Shown here in pieces: positions 9,549 to 20,557 of a DNA stretch of 64,000 bases. A program made the position numbers and the translations under genes. The stretch is from Pictodentalium vernedei. Taxonomy: Eukaryota; Mollusca; Scaphopoda; Dentaliida; Dentaliidae. The stretch lies in contig CM062296.1 of NCBI GenBank assembly GCA_031216915.1, positions 800,253,022 through 800,317,021 of the forward strand, written 5' to 3'. Under the pieces are notes generated by a model. That model made no database searches. It saw nothing but the letters and a program-made list of their open reading frames with translations, and was not told the origin of the DNA. The number at the start of each line of letters is the position of its first letter. The stretch's first letter is position 1.

Positions 9549-11175
9549 GCCTTTAAGTTGTCTTTCTCTTTACCTCTCAAAACAGGGTTAAAACTTGTTT
9601 GTTTTAATACGCTGACTACTTACAAAACTGATACGACATTAATTCGGCATCTGACAGAAAAAGTTACGTTTGTCTGCCGTATATCCATTGGGCGCCGTGT
9701 CTACTTGACAAAAGCCCATTTTATTAAAATTTCATTTAAAGTTTGGCAGTCTGTGGAGGGTTAACGAACACCTGCTGGAATAGTTCTTCCATGCAGCATG
9801 TATTGTCTAACCAAACCTGCCAATGCTATTTTTCTTAAAAATCTACACAAGGTATTTGAAGAAATCTACAGAAAACGTGAAGTTAATTAAGACCTTAAGG
9901 GGTGTATTTATTTAACCTACCAAAATGGGTTAACTCTTGGTTTTTTTAATACTATTATTAGTAGCAATCTTTATCCCCAATGCATTCAGCGCCCGATAAA
10001 AGAGAAGTTAGCCTTTTTCTTCCGCATACACATTGGGTGATGTGGGTGTCCGAAAACAGCCCAATTTAACTCAATTTTGACGTTTGGCAACCATCGGAGG
10101 CTTAACAAAAGGTTACCGAAATATTTTGTCCTGACAACATGTAATGTCACACCAACACATGCCATCGGTCACTATTTCTTGAAAAAATGCAAGAGGCGTT
10201 TGGAAAAATCCACTGAAAATCTGAATTTTAAGCTTTTATGGGATATCTCTCTTCAACCAGCCTAAAATATGTTAAGGCTTTCTTTTTTAAATACCCATAC
10301 TCTAACAAAAATAACCCCACATGAATTCTGCGTCTGGTTGAATAAGATACGTTTAGCTGTGACATCCACATTGGGTGCTGTTGACGCACGAAAAGAGTTG
10401 GACACTTTTCGGCTTAGGGTTAAAAAAGCTTACCGGAATATTTTGTCTATGCGACATATAATGTCACACAAAGACATGCTTATGGGGAGTTTTTCTTGAA
10501 AATCTGCAAGGGGCGTTTGGAGAAATCCATGTAAAATGTGAATTTTAAGCTTTTAAGGGGTATCTCTCTTTAACCCTTTACCTAGCATGAAAAGCAGACG
10601 ACACTTGCCAAAAAATTCTTGAATAACTATTTTTTTTTCATTTTTTGTCTCAAAAACATAGGTTATGACCCCTCATTGGAACGAGCTCGACGAGCTCGTT
10701 CCAATGAGGGGTCATAACCTATGTTTTTGAGACAAAAAATGAAAAATAATTAAAATTAATAGGCGATTTTTGAGAATAGCGCTGGCCGGTTTTGGCCGTT
10801 ACGCTGGGTAAAGGGTTAACCAGCCTAAAATGGATTAAGGTTTTCTTTTTTGAATACCCACATTACTTACAAAAATGATTCTCCGTGACTTTTGCATCTG
10901 ATAAACAAGTAATATTTATCTGTGACATAGCCATTGGTGCTGATGGTGCCCGAATACAGCCCATTTTATCATTTGTTTTTTTTTTTGTTTAGCAGCCCGT
11001 GGAGAGTTAACAAACGCTTGCTGAAATATTTTATCCATGCAGTATGTAATCTTATACCAAGACCTGCTAATGGCCATTATTTCTTGACAATCTGCATGGG
11101 GCGTTTGGAAAAATCCACGAAAAACGTGAATTTTAAGATTTTAGGTGGTATTTCCGTGTAACCAGCCCAAAATGG
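9549..11175. repeat. Tandem satellite, unit about 342 bp, four to five units
   Basis: The anchor AAAATGGGTTAA-type motif recurs near 9581, 9922, 10264, 10825 and 11167. Each unit contains TTGGGTGCTG-like, CCCATTTTA-like, AATATTTTGTCC-like and GGCGTTTGGAAAAATCCA-like blocks in the same order. Spacings are 341, 342, 311 (after removing the insertion) and 342 bp. A TTAA MITE interrupts the third/fourth unit junction. Units have diverged and are non-coding. Confidence 0.8.
10570..10819. mobile_element. TTAA foldback MITE family A, insertion in satellite
   Basis: A 242-bp core lies between TTAA (10570-10573) and TTAA (10816-10819). The interrupted satellite reads CTCTCTTTAA before and TTAACCAGCC after. 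Neighbouring units carry the uninterrupted equivalent with a single TTAA or CAAC. The element has a complete palindromic centre and inverted repeats of CCCTTTACC type. This copy proves TTAA target duplication for the family. Confidence 0.9.
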
Positions 11176-11430
11176 GCATAATGTAAACCTGCATATTTCT
11201 ATGCCATAAGCATGTCACATCCCATCTCTATTTTAAATCGCGTCTTTTTTTAAAATATATGCGAACACAGCAGTTGTAAAAATTACTATCAGTATCCAAT
11301 AAAGTTTTATAAAAATATCTGAAAACAGAAATATATTGATACAAGGGAAACTAATATATACATGAATAGGGGAAAATATTTGCTGCCCTGTAGTGTTGAG
11401 TAACTGTTGGTAAATGCAATAATATATCAA

Positions 11431-11593
11431 GCCACCAGTCTAATTCTGTAAGGATTTTGATGCTGTTCTGGCCTGGAACCAGTCTATGTCTTAACAGCCC
11501 ACCGTCAGTGTTTACTTTTACTCGTCTGCATTATTTCAGTTGGTTGACAAAGCGAACCTGTGGTTCGCTTTCCCGACCAACTGAACTATTCTA
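11431..11593. repeat. Repeat flanking the Harbinger insertion, left part
   Basis: This stretch, with CACCAGTCTAATTCTG, GGCCTGGAACCAGTCTA and a hairpin of AAGCGAACC/GGTTCGCTT, matches 21960-22130 in inverted orientation. The DNA right of the Harbinger element (16380-16880) matches 21750-21960 in direct orientation. The transposon therefore sits in a copy of an unclassified dispersed repeat. Confidence 0.5.
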
Positions 11594-11939
11594 GGGGCGG
11601 TATTCATGAAGAAATATCTTAAGACCATCTTAAGACGGTCTGAAATCTTAGAGTTAAGATCAACCTTAGCTGTGATCTTTCCTATTCACGAACGCGATTC
11701 AAGAAAAGAACTTAAGATCATCTTAAATACTGAGTTGAGATATTACTTTATCGAGACTGGTTAGCGCTCTCACGTTATCGTTGTGATCAAAAAAAGTTGG
11801 ATGTTGAGGGTTAGAAACTGCTTTCCGGAGGGAAATAACTACAGTTGTGACCACATAGAACTTACTACGTATCATGGAAGATGCAAGTCGTGGGTTTTTT
11901 TTATTCACTGTTTTTTTTTTTTATTTTAATGTTATTTTA

Positions 11940-12290
11940 TTTTAGTATGTCATTATTTCAACTTCTTTCTTTCTTTCTTTCTTTTGTGTTTTTTTCAATT
12001 TCTCCTTTATTTCTCTCTTTCTTTCTTTCTTGGTATTTTTTCTACCTTCTAGTCTTTTCAAAATTAATTTGCCAAGAACAAAATTCGTTTAAAATGGACA
12101 GAGTTTGAGCGCGTTTAATTCATTTATGAATTTATTTATTTATTTCTTTATTTATTTATTCCTTTATTTATCCATTCATTCGTTAGTTTTTTAATTTAAT
12201 ATTCATCTATTTATTTCTTCGTTCATTTGTTTTAGCTATTTATTTAGTTATTTTATTTACTTATTTATTTGTGTTTTCTCCTTATATTGG
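11940..12290. repeat. T-rich simple repeats (TTTC and TTTA/TTAT)
   Basis: Degenerate TTTC runs at about 11963-12030 and TTTAT runs at about 12122-12270, within the Harbinger element upstream of its Myb-like gene. Low complexity; open frames here are not genes. Confidence 0.7.
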
Positions 12291-12541
12291 AACCTAATTT
12301 TTAACGCTTAATAGCCGTGCGGCATAAATATTACCCCCTCCCAACACCAAAGCAAACGTTTGCAATCATTCGTTCGACCCGAGTAATTTTTTCTCGTTCA
12401 TGCATAATTTCTTCGTGCGGACAGCCGGCATGAATTCGTCGGGTACATGATTGTATGAACACTTTATCACCTGTGGGATTATCTGTTGTGGTAACGCAGA
12501 TCGCGGCATTTCATTCTCGATTCCCTGACTGTATCACCATC

Positions 12542-15036
12542 ATGCCACCAAGGAGAAATCCAAACTACTCACCAGGAGAGATCGAGGCCCTCACGGAGGG
12601 AGTGGAGCGCCATAGAGAGATACTTTTCTCTGGATTTAAGTCGACAGTATCTAACGCAGCAAAACAGAAATTGTGGGAAGAAATCACGAGGAATGTAAAT
12701 GCGGCGAATACCACGGGAACAGAGAGAACGGTGGACGATGTCAAGAAGAAGTGGTCCAATTTAGCCAGTACTACCAAGAAGAGGGTAGCGGAGACCAGGC
12801 GAGATTGTGCCGCAACAGGAGGGGGTGCTCCATCTGGGACCAAAAGCACCGACACTGACGAGAGGATTGCTGGCGTACTAGGGACAACTAGAGTTGATGG
12901 AATACCAGGGGGTGTCGACACAGAGACAACACAAGGTTGGTTTATCACTATTCATATTATTGAAAGAATGACGATCATTGTATCTGGTACTGCTCTCGAG
13001 GGAGGGGCATACTGGTCTACTGTGCTCTCAGAAGTGTTACTACTTATAGCTTATCTCTTGGGGGGAGTCAAACGTGTCTAAAATATATAATGTAGATAAA
13101 TGACGTACCTGCATCGTGCAGGCCCTTCAAATGTTCTCATTGTATTTCAATATTCCGCCCCACTCTCTATGACCAGAATGCACCGCGTGTAATCCAATCA
13201 ACCAATCAAATAACTATATTTTGCCAGGATTTATAAAGAAACTTTCAACAGCATGATCAAACTCCCTGAACAAATCTATGAACCAATTAGAAGCCTGCGA
13301 AATCCGCAAAATTTATTAAGAGAGTTCCGCTGTGTCAACAGATCATGTAGCCATTGCGTCACCTGAGTTGCATACTGTCGTAAGCGCAATGCAGTTGCAT
13401 TGCGCTTAGGACAGTATGGCACTCAGGTCGCGACATTTTTTCACAAAAAAAAATTGAGAAATCGTTGATAAGGTCACATGGGGTACCATGTTGAATAGGC
13501 ATATTACATGTCCTAAATCAACAGTGCATGAAACATCCTCACAATGTCGTGGTGTATCATTTTGAGCCTAAATACCTATATGGACGGTTGATGAAGTACC
13601 ACTTGAGAGATAAAATATTCATCAGGTGAGATTCACAATCCAACGCCAATAATCACTTATGGTACTTTTCTTCCAATCACCTGGCGATTATCATAATAAA
13701 ACGCGCAGATAAGTTTTTTGTTCAAAAACAGATGCTGGAACGAACATACATGAGCTTCGTATACATGCTGAGCCGTATTTTTTAAAAAAAAATAATTTAA
13801 AAAGTATACTTTTTTCGCCCGATATAAGGTCCACAGTGAAAATCAAGTTCGCGGAACGTCAATTTGGCGTTTTTTTCTAGTCATTCGAGCCGGAAGGAGT
13901 GTGGGTGGGGTAGAACGACGGAAAAAATACGGGTCAGCATGTATATGAAGCTCATGTATGCTCGTTCTAACATATCTGTTATATCGCAGTCTATTATTTC
14001 CTGTCGGGTGGGGATATACGCTCCTGCCAAAGAAAAATAAAAAAAAAAAAAGAAGACGGACAAACGAAAAAAGAGAATACTAAGTAGGAATTTGGAATGC
14101 AATCAATGAATGCTCGTGATAAGGTACTCGAAGGTGAGGTATTATATTTACAGTATATATATGTATACATGTTGTGAAACCCCCACCAGCTCCATTCGTT
14201 ATGTCTCTTGCGTCGGTGATACCGATCGCTCCCTAGCCCTATCAGACGTTCAATTTCTATCAGGATGCTTCGTACTATGTTTTCGTTATCTGGTGGATTA
14301 GTTCGCTACTCGACGGCGTAGTGCCCCTATTGAACCGATGCTCCATACAACTGCCAACGTACGCGAGACTGAGTTGGCCTGCCGGTTGGGTGAAGCACCC
14401 GAAATGCTCAACCTGTGCGGTAATTACAGGAGCAAACCGAGTACGTCGCCAGTTAGCGATCAAGCTCGGCATTTTCGACAGGTAGTTACCACATTGACTT
14501 GAACACAACTTTTTTTCCAGGCCAGTAAACGAGGCATAGTCATATGTGGTCTAACGGCTAAATTGATGAATTGTGAAAGCTTTCCGAAAAAAAATAGAAA
14601 GGCTCAATTTTATGAAACGAACTGAGAAAAAATCCAGTGTTCTGTCTGTCTAAATGAGACATGAGTGTGTACACACGATGATTTAAACATGTTTATGAAG
14701 AGAATTACTTTTTTTATTCCAGGTGACAATTCTTCGCAACTGTCTACCGAACCTCCAGAATCAACTGCTGATGAGTGTCAGGAAGATGAACCATCAACAT
14801 CTACAGGGCGGAAAAGGAAGACACCGACGGCGTCGTTGCAAGAACGGATGCTGGAAATAGAACAGAAGCGACTATTGATCGATCAGAGGAGATTAGAAAT
14901 CGAGGAGGCGAATTTTGAAGTCTCGAAGAAACGACTGCAAGTAGGCGAGAGGATAGTGAAGAAGTTGGACGCGTTGATATCTATTGTGGGCGAGAGTATA
15001 GGCCAATCTTTGGAACGAATTCAGGATAATGACTAA
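12542..15036 (+). CDS. Harbinger Myb/SANT-like DNA-binding protein (two exons)
   Basis: Exon 1 is 12542-12935 and exon 2 is 14723-15036, giving 235 residues. The ATG at 12542 was chosen for its position at the start of the conserved domain (MPPRRNPNYSPGEIEAL); an upstream in-frame ATG at 12455 is possible. The donor is AAG/GTTGGT and the acceptor TTTTATTCCAG, both phase 1, joining as Gly. The N-terminal about 90 residues resemble the Myb/SANT-like domain of the Harbinger second ORF and NAIF1, with LWEEI and VKKKWSNL helices. The middle is Gly/Ser/Thr-rich. The C-terminal half is a charged coiled coil (ERMLEIEQKRLLIDQRRLEI). By family knowledge it binds element ends and helps bring the transposase into the nucleus. 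The intron is about 1.8 kb. Confidence 0.8.
13361..13428. repeat. Short palindrome in Harbinger intron
   Basis: ACCTGAGT...ACTCAGGT arms of about 33 bp surround the centre GCAATGCAGTTGCATTGC. It falls in the intron of the Myb-like gene. No coding function; it could be a small inserted foldback. Confidence 0.6.
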
Positions 15037-15097
15037 TAAATATATTCATATCAAAGCTTTAATTTTCATGTGAATCTCCCTCTCACCAGCTCGTTTC

Positions 15098-16114
15098 TCA
15101 GACCAATTGCAGCCGTGTGTCCTGCTGCACCACCATAGTCACTGTTGAGGTCATCTTCCATGGGAATTTCTTCAGGGGTAGTCCACTCATGATGCACATG
15201 TTATGCAAGATGGCGGCTGCAACCACCATCTTACATACCTTCTCTGGAGAATATAACAAAGCTCCACCAGTAGTGTCTAGACAACGAAAACGCATCTTGA
15301 GAACGCCGAAAGCTCTCTCGATTGGGTTCCTTGTCATTTTGTGCGCCCGCGTATAGCGCCTTTCTGCAGGCGTTTGTCCATCTATTATGGGTGTCATGAG
15401 TTCCGTGCGCAGGGGGTAGCCACTGTCACCGACAAGCCACCCAATCGGAATCGCCCCTCTTTCAAAACTTCGGCACAGTTGCGACATCGTATAGATGAAT
15501 GCAACGTGTGTTGATCCAGGCCATCGAGCTACCACGTTGAGAAATCTCAAATTTGCGTCGCAAACTGCTTGCACGTTAATTGAGTGATAGCGCTTCCTGT
15601 TGACGTAAGCGACCTCGTCAACTGATGGGGCCACTATCCTGATATGTGTGCAATCTATGGCGCCCACGACGTTTGGAAAATCGGACAATCTATAGAAAAC
15701 AACCATTATCTGGCGCAAGCTTGCCTCGTCCCTGGGCATGTAAATGTAGTGACTGGAGAGTTCGCATAAAGCCGCCGTTGTTCTAGTTATTACGCGTGAC
15801 ATCGTTGACTGACTTGCTCCATGTAAATCGCCCGTAACAGCCTGGAAACTACCAGTAGCGTAAAAGCGAAGCATAGAAAGTACTTGCTGTGACGTGGAGA
15901 AAGACTGTGATCGTCGTGTTGGGTGCCGAATCCTATCTTCAAGTATTCCACACAGATCAACTATCAAAGGTCTGCTCAAACGATACCTTGATTTTATATC
16001 TTCATCGTCCATGAAGTCTAGCGGGTTATTCCTGTCGCGGAATAGTCGCTGTCTTCTCAAACTTCTCCGAGCTTGTAAAAACATAAACACGCCGGTCATT
16101 ATCGAAATGTTCAT
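15098..16114 (-). CDS. PIF/Harbinger transposase (DDE_Tnp_4, HARBI1-like)
   Basis: A 338-residue frame, near the usual HARBI1 length of about 350. The DDE catalytic triad is visible: Asp in GAIDCTHI, Asp in VGDSGYPL, and Glu in NPIERAFGVLK. An N-terminal helix-turn-helix-like region carries RLSRPLIVDLC and the STSQQVLSMLRFYATGSFQ block conserved in HARBI1-type proteins. The motif usually written PGSxHD reads PGSTHV here, so the conserved Asp of that block is Val, which may affect activity. It cuts and rejoins element ends. It is convergent with the Myb-like gene 61 bp away. The start at 16114 gives the longest frame; ATGs at 16099 and 16084 are also possible. Confidence 0.92.
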   Translation of the reverse strand: MNISIMTGVFMFLQARRSLRRQRLFRDRNNPLDFMDDEDIKSRYRLSRPLIVDLCGILEDRIRHPTRRSQSFSTSQQVLSMLRFYATGSFQAVTGDLHGASQSTMSRVITRTTAALCELSSHYIYMPRDEASLRQIMVVFYRLSDFPNVVGAIDCTHIRIVAPSVDEVAYVNRKRYHSINVQAVCDANLRFLNVVARWPGSTHVAFIYTMSQLCRSFERGAIPIGWLVGDSGYPLRTELMTPIIDGQTPAERRYTRAHKMTRNPIERAFGVLKMRFRCLDTTGGALLYSPEKVCKMVVAAAILHNMCIMSGLPLKKFPWKMTSTVTMVVQQDTRLQLV

Positions 16115-16379
16115 CTAAATAACGAGTTATCCCCCCTTCCTATGCAAAATCATTGGTTCATGCAAGCAAAGAAAAGTCTTAGGTCATATTGGTTTCGGTT
16201 TGCACATTTAAGATATTCTTAAGTCATGTAGGAGTTACCTTAGAATTTTGGACTTAACTTACTTCAATCTTAGCTGAGAATTCGTTCGTGAATCCCGATT
16301 TTCTCCTTAAGTGGATGTTAATCTATTCTTAAGTTGAGAATATGACTTAAGTCGGTTTCATGAATACCACCCCAGATCA

Positions 16380-16545
16380 CTGAATCTAAACAATACCATA
16401 AACATTCATTTCTTTTACATCAGCGCTAGAAATGTTGCTCAGTGCACACTAGATTTAACATGTGGTTGTTATTCGAGAACACATACTGCATACTGAACCT
16501 AACATTATGAATGTTTGTTTGCCAAGCCATGGGGACACCTTGAGA

Positions 16546-16591
<46 letters not shown>

Positions 16592-16880
16592 TGTCATTAT
16601 TATCTCGTGGTGGTATACCAGCTCCTGCATTCTGCTATCAATTTTTCTTGTATTAATGTCAAGGTATCTATCACTTTACCCCATATTATATGGGAATAAG
16701 TTCTGAAATAATCTAAACCAAACTTTTTTTTCGATATTACCATAAGAAATAAAAACTCACCACAGCGATCGTTTTATAATTACACCGCATAGTTCCACAA
16801 ATTGTTTTAATGTCTCGTTATTGTCAATGCGATGTACATACTTTTTGACTGGAATTTCTATAACTGGAGCACTGTATAGT
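16380..16880. repeat. Dispersed repeat flanking Harbinger on the right; GA microsatellite inside
   Basis: Blocks CTAGAAATGTTGCTCA, GCATAGTTCCAC and CTGGAATTTCTATAACTGG recur, diverged, at 21750-21960 in the same orientation. A GAGAGA run occupies 16542-16587. No gene. Confidence 0.5.
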
Positions 16881-16881
16881 A

Positions 16882-17290
16882 TTCATTATTATTATTTATT
16901 AGGGTTTAACGACACATTAACATCCAGGGTCATATCATGTCGGTGACAGTTTTACGGGTGGAGGAAGCCGGAGTACCAGGAGGGAACCACCAAGCAACGA
17001 CGAGCAGCTGTCAGCTCTCCAACATCGTAACTCTGAGCTCTGCACCGCGGCACAGGCAGGGTTAGATTGGTGGAAGACACGCGCGCGATCGTCGTGCAGT
17101 ACACCTTAGTACACAGCGTCATTGTGCTCCCATGTAGGCAATCGGGGTGAAGTGCCTTGCCCAAGGACACAACGCGGGAGCTCGAATCAGTCGCTGAAAT
17201 GGTCATCCATCCAACTACTAACCGAGCTCGACGCTGCTTAACTTCGGTGATCCGACGAGAACCGGTTACCGCGACGCCACCGCGCCCCCA
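16882..17290 (-). mobile_element. SINE with 5S rRNA-derived head, minus strand
   Basis: Read on the minus strand, the 5' end starts GGGGGCGCGGTGGC. It continues with a 5S rRNA-like stretch (plus coordinates about 17204-17265) containing the internal promoter elements: GAAGTTAAGCAGCGTCGAGC (A box/IE) and GGTTAGTAGTTGGATGG (C box). It then joins the same body as the tRNA-headed SINEs (CCTTGGGCAAGGCACTTC) and ends in AATAATAAT. Target duplication: GCACTGTATAGTA (16869-16881) versus GCACTGTACAGTA (17291-17303). It is not a functional 5S gene, because the flanking 5S sequence is missing. Confidence 0.88.
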
Positions 17291-17324
17291 GCACTGTACA
17301 GTAAAAAGATATAGAGAGTAAACG

Positions 17325-17454
17325 CTGGACTGGTTACGTGAAAAAATTCATGAGCGGTGAGGGACATTGTACAAACACGAGTGTGCGAATGCGCACGAGT
17401 GTTTTACAATATAGTCCCTCTCCCCGAATGAATTTTTTCACGTAACCAGTCCAG
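17325..17454. repeat. Foldback palindrome, about 130 bp
   Basis: Arms CTGGACTGGTTACGTGAAAA and complement enclose GGGACATTGTA/TACAATATAGTCCC and a short centre rich in CACGAGTG and CGAATGCG. No coding capacity; family not seen elsewhere in the window. Confidence 0.7.
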
Positions 17455-17489
17455 TCAAGCAATTTCATTTTTAACGATAATTATATTAG

Positions 17490-17734
17490 TTAACCCTTTA
17501 CTTAACGAAACGGAAAAAACCGGCCAGCGCTATTCTCAAAACTCGCCAATTAATTTTCATTATTTTGTCATTTTTTACCTCTAAAACATAGGTTACGACC
17601 CCTCATTGGAAGGAGCTCGACCCAATGAGGGGTCATAACCTATGTTTGTGAGACAAAAAATGAAAATAATAGTTATTCAATATTTTTTTTTTTTTTGCAA
17701 GTGTCGTCTGCTTTTCATGTTAGGCAAAGAGTGA
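17490..17734. mobile_element. TTAA foldback MITE family A, reverse orientation
   Basis: Starts TTAACCCTTTACTTAACG, then AACCGGCCAGCGC, and ends GTGTCGTCTGCTTTTCATGT before a decayed terminus. The palindromic centre is shortened. Orientation is opposite to the copies at 1898, 10570 and 19510. Confidence 0.75.
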
Positions 17735-18528
17735 AAAAAAAACAAAAAAACAATGAAGTCCCCATTACACCCAAGGCAAAGCGTCATCGTTTGCGCGTAC
17801 GGATACATGGCACAATTGTTGATTGCATAATTCACTTGTGAAGTTATCGTTTATAATCAAACCCGGAAATCCCAGTAAATCCCACTTTGGACAGCTTTGG
17901 AAAGTAATAAATCACATTACATTAACGGTAGTCTGCGCGCAAATTACCAAGAAAAGTGGGTAAACAAACACCACATAACAGCGTCGACTTCCAAACAGAA
18001 TTATACTGGTTTTCTAAGGTCACGGATGTACTTTTGATCGATCGGTCGTGCCTTTTGGATGAAAGTCACAGCATTCCACACCCACTCACACACAGAACCT
18101 ATGTAGTAGTAATAAATACAATGGGAGGTGCATAATAAAACAATTATATGTAACAATATCTATCTGTATCGTATGACCGGCTGTGAGTGTGACATTTCAG
18201 ATCTTACCTCATAAGAAAGTACCTGGTTTCTTGAAAGAACGAATCTATATTAAAAACAAGAATTCATTCCTGACTGGAAAAATTATTGGGGAGCAGTGGA
18301 AGGCTATCACACTCCAAACCTCTTAAGCTACGCCCTTGCATGTCATTCGTTCCATTATCGTTTCATATTGAGTTGTCTCTCATAAGTTCGTTTGTTCCCG
18401 TATCAAAACTTTATTAGCTACTCTCCAACAAAGTTCATTTAACACTTTTTAACACCGGTGTCTCAGATGGTATAGTCTCATTCTTTGCTGCTATATCTAG
18501 ATGGACGAACCGATTATGCATTTGCAGG
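17735..18528. other. Lysozyme intron 2; nothing recognised
   Basis: Unique-looking AT-rich DNA. No gene, no clear repeat and no RNA gene seen on either strand. Confidence 0.4.
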
Positions 18529-18762
18529 GAGGTTCATAAATAATTTAATCATACAGCGCATTGGAGCTGTACAGTGCCGCTGAGAGAAAATACGGGCCCG
18601 GGGGGGGGGGGGGGGGGTTCAATTGGATGGTACCATCTCGGCTCCCTTGTTTCAAACTCATCTTACCAAGGACCCATGAAATATTCACCCTTCCCCCGAC
18701 CGATATCTGTTATGACTCAATTGCCTCTCAAAGACTAGATTGGGTTACTCAAGAGAATGATA

Positions 18763-18804
<42 letters not shown>

Positions 18805-19355
18805 CAACCGAACTTATTATTCACGTCACTTTAACTGGCATATGATAAAGTATGTGGACATACTCTAGTACATACAGATGGTGCATTGAGGATAAAAATA
18901 ATTGCAAGCTGCTGCCGCACGACTGCATCTTGCATTTATTTTTATCCTCTTTGTCTCTTTTTATGGGGCTTTACCTCTCACCTAAAACTGTATACAAAGG
19001 CGTTGCCTTGTGGTAAGGATTCTCAGCATTAATTTTAATTTACTGTCATGCTACATATGCTGCATGCATCATAGCAGAATGAATCCGTTGAAACGCTTTA
19101 ACTCTGGGTCAAATGAGCTCCAAACCAATCAGCATGCATCATGCATGCTGATTGGTTTGGACGCTCAGTTGACTCAGAGTTAAAGAGTTTCAACGGATTT
19201 ATTCTGCTCTCGGTTCTATATACCTGAGTTGTCCTCGCCCCCCCCCCCCCCCGGACCGCCGGGACCCGGGGTTACTACCCCTGCCACCCCCCCCCCCCCC
19301 CCCACCCTCTCGACGGCCCTGGAGCTGTACGATTAAATTATTTCGGACCGTTACT
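18529..19355. repeat. Inverted-repeat-flanked segment with G/C homopolymers and a nested foldback
   Basis: AATAATTTAATCATACAG near 18540 and CTGTACGATTAAATTATTTC near 19323 are inverted repeats, suggesting a roughly 0.8-kb terminal-inverted-repeat element. Inside are a poly-G run (18600-18617), a TA microsatellite (18770-18800), poly-C runs (19238-19252 and 19287-19303) and a foldback at 19075-19207. No transposase. Confidence 0.5.
19075..19207. repeat. Foldback palindrome centred on GCATGCATCATGCATGC
   Basis: Arms GCAGAATGAATCCGTTGAAA and complement, then CCAAACCAATCAGCATGC and complement, with almost no loop. The arms differ at several positions. Nested in the element at 18529-19355. Confidence 0.7.
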
Positions 19356-19509
19356 GCCGATTAATTGTCCATTGTGTCGCATGCATCATTCACTTCCATT
19401 TTTTTTTTGACGACGAAATTTATGCAGACCCGCTAAAATTTCCCAAAAGTAATGAACTCTATTCGCAAATCTGAGGTGGGTAATAAGTAAAAAAGAAAAA
19501 CTGCAAAAA

Positions 19510-19759
19510 TAACCCTTTACCTAACACGAAAAGCAGACGAAACTTGCCAAAAAAATTCTTCAATAACTATTTTTTTTTCATTTTTTGTCTCAAAACATAG
19601 GTTATGACCCCTCATTGGAACGAGCTCGTCGTGCTCGTTCCAACGAGAGGTCATAACCTATGTTTTGTGACAAAAAAGTAAAAAAATAATGAAAATTAAT
19701 TGGCGATTTTTGAGAATAACGCTGGCCGGTTTTGGACGTTACGTTGCGTAAAGTGTTAA
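19510..19759. mobile_element. TTAA foldback MITE family A
   Basis: Starts TAACCCTTTACCTAACACG and ends ACGTTGCGTAAAGTGTTAA. The central palindrome is GAACGAGCTCGTCGTGCTCGTTC, with CATAGGTTATGACC arms. Full length, slightly diverged at both termini. Confidence 0.8.
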
Positions 19760-20557
19760 AAGAATTTTTTAAATTTCATTTTTTAATGGCAGAATGAAAA
19801 TAATATTTCTAATAATAATATTAACCATTCGGAGAACGTCTAATTTCACCTCGATTACATCTGTATTCCCAATGTTGCTGTTGAACACTTTGTCCTACTT
19901 CGTCCCAACCAATGTGCCTTTGATGTACCACCCATCCCAACTCAGCTGGTCAGGGAACAGTCTCCTGTTTTCGTTTGCACAATGGGGTGAAAAAGGGGAA
20001 GTAAAATTGAAAGCAAAGAGGTAAAGAGCCAACATTTTTGGTAATCAAAGATCAATTGGAAATAATGAACTCCCACAACTCTCACAATGGACATTTTTGA
20101 ATGTATTGCTAAGTAAAGAGAAGGATGGTGTTATTAACGCCCCCGTGCGCTTTAGATTCTGTTTCTTATGCAAGGTAGATAGACTTTGATCCAGTCCCAC
20201 TCAGTAAGCTTTATTTCATTCTGTGCAAGTGTTTAGTGGTTGTCTGTAGTATTTAACAGGTTTTTTTCTCTGTTTTTCTTGCGCTTTCATTCCTTGTCGA
20301 TGGTGTCGATGGCTTTATTTGCTTGATTTGTGAGACGGGTGGCAATGAAAGATGTTAAGTTGGGAGGAAAAGAGAAAAGTGTTCAGGTAAATGACGTAAA
20401 AATGAAAGTTCGAACGCCAAAGGCGCCCTATTCTTTTTTATGAAAATGTTCGGATGAGGAATGAAAATGCAAGCAGGTTATTTAACGGGTCGTACTAAAT
20501 ACCATGCAATACCGAGCAGTACCAAGCAGTAATTATATAATGTATAAAATAAGTAAT
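19760..20557. other. Lysozyme intron 2; nothing recognised
   Basis: No gene-like open frame, no repeats of note. Ordinary AT-rich DNA on both strands. Confidence 0.4.

Larger units (their letters stand above)
11594..16373. mobile_element. PIF/Harbinger transposon, about 4.78 kb, apparently complete
   Basis: Terminal inverted repeats GGGGCGGTATTCATGAA (11594) and its complement with one mismatch (ending 16373) bound two convergent genes: a Myb/SANT-like DNA-binding protein on plus (12542-15036, one intron) and a DDE transposase on minus (15098-16114). Subterminal CTTAAG-rich motifs repeat inside both ends. Two-gene organisation is the hallmark of PIF/Harbinger. I could not define the expected 3-bp duplication: CTA is on the left and AGA on the right. 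Intact reading frames argue for recent activity. It lies in lysozyme intron 2. Confidence 0.9.

Noticed and set aside
16462-16706. Arg/Glu-repeat open frames
   Set aside because: Translation of a GA microsatellite.
17204-17270. 5S rRNA gene
   Set aside because: Only the internal-promoter part is present. It is fused to a SINE body with a target duplication, so it is a SINE head, not an rRNA gene.
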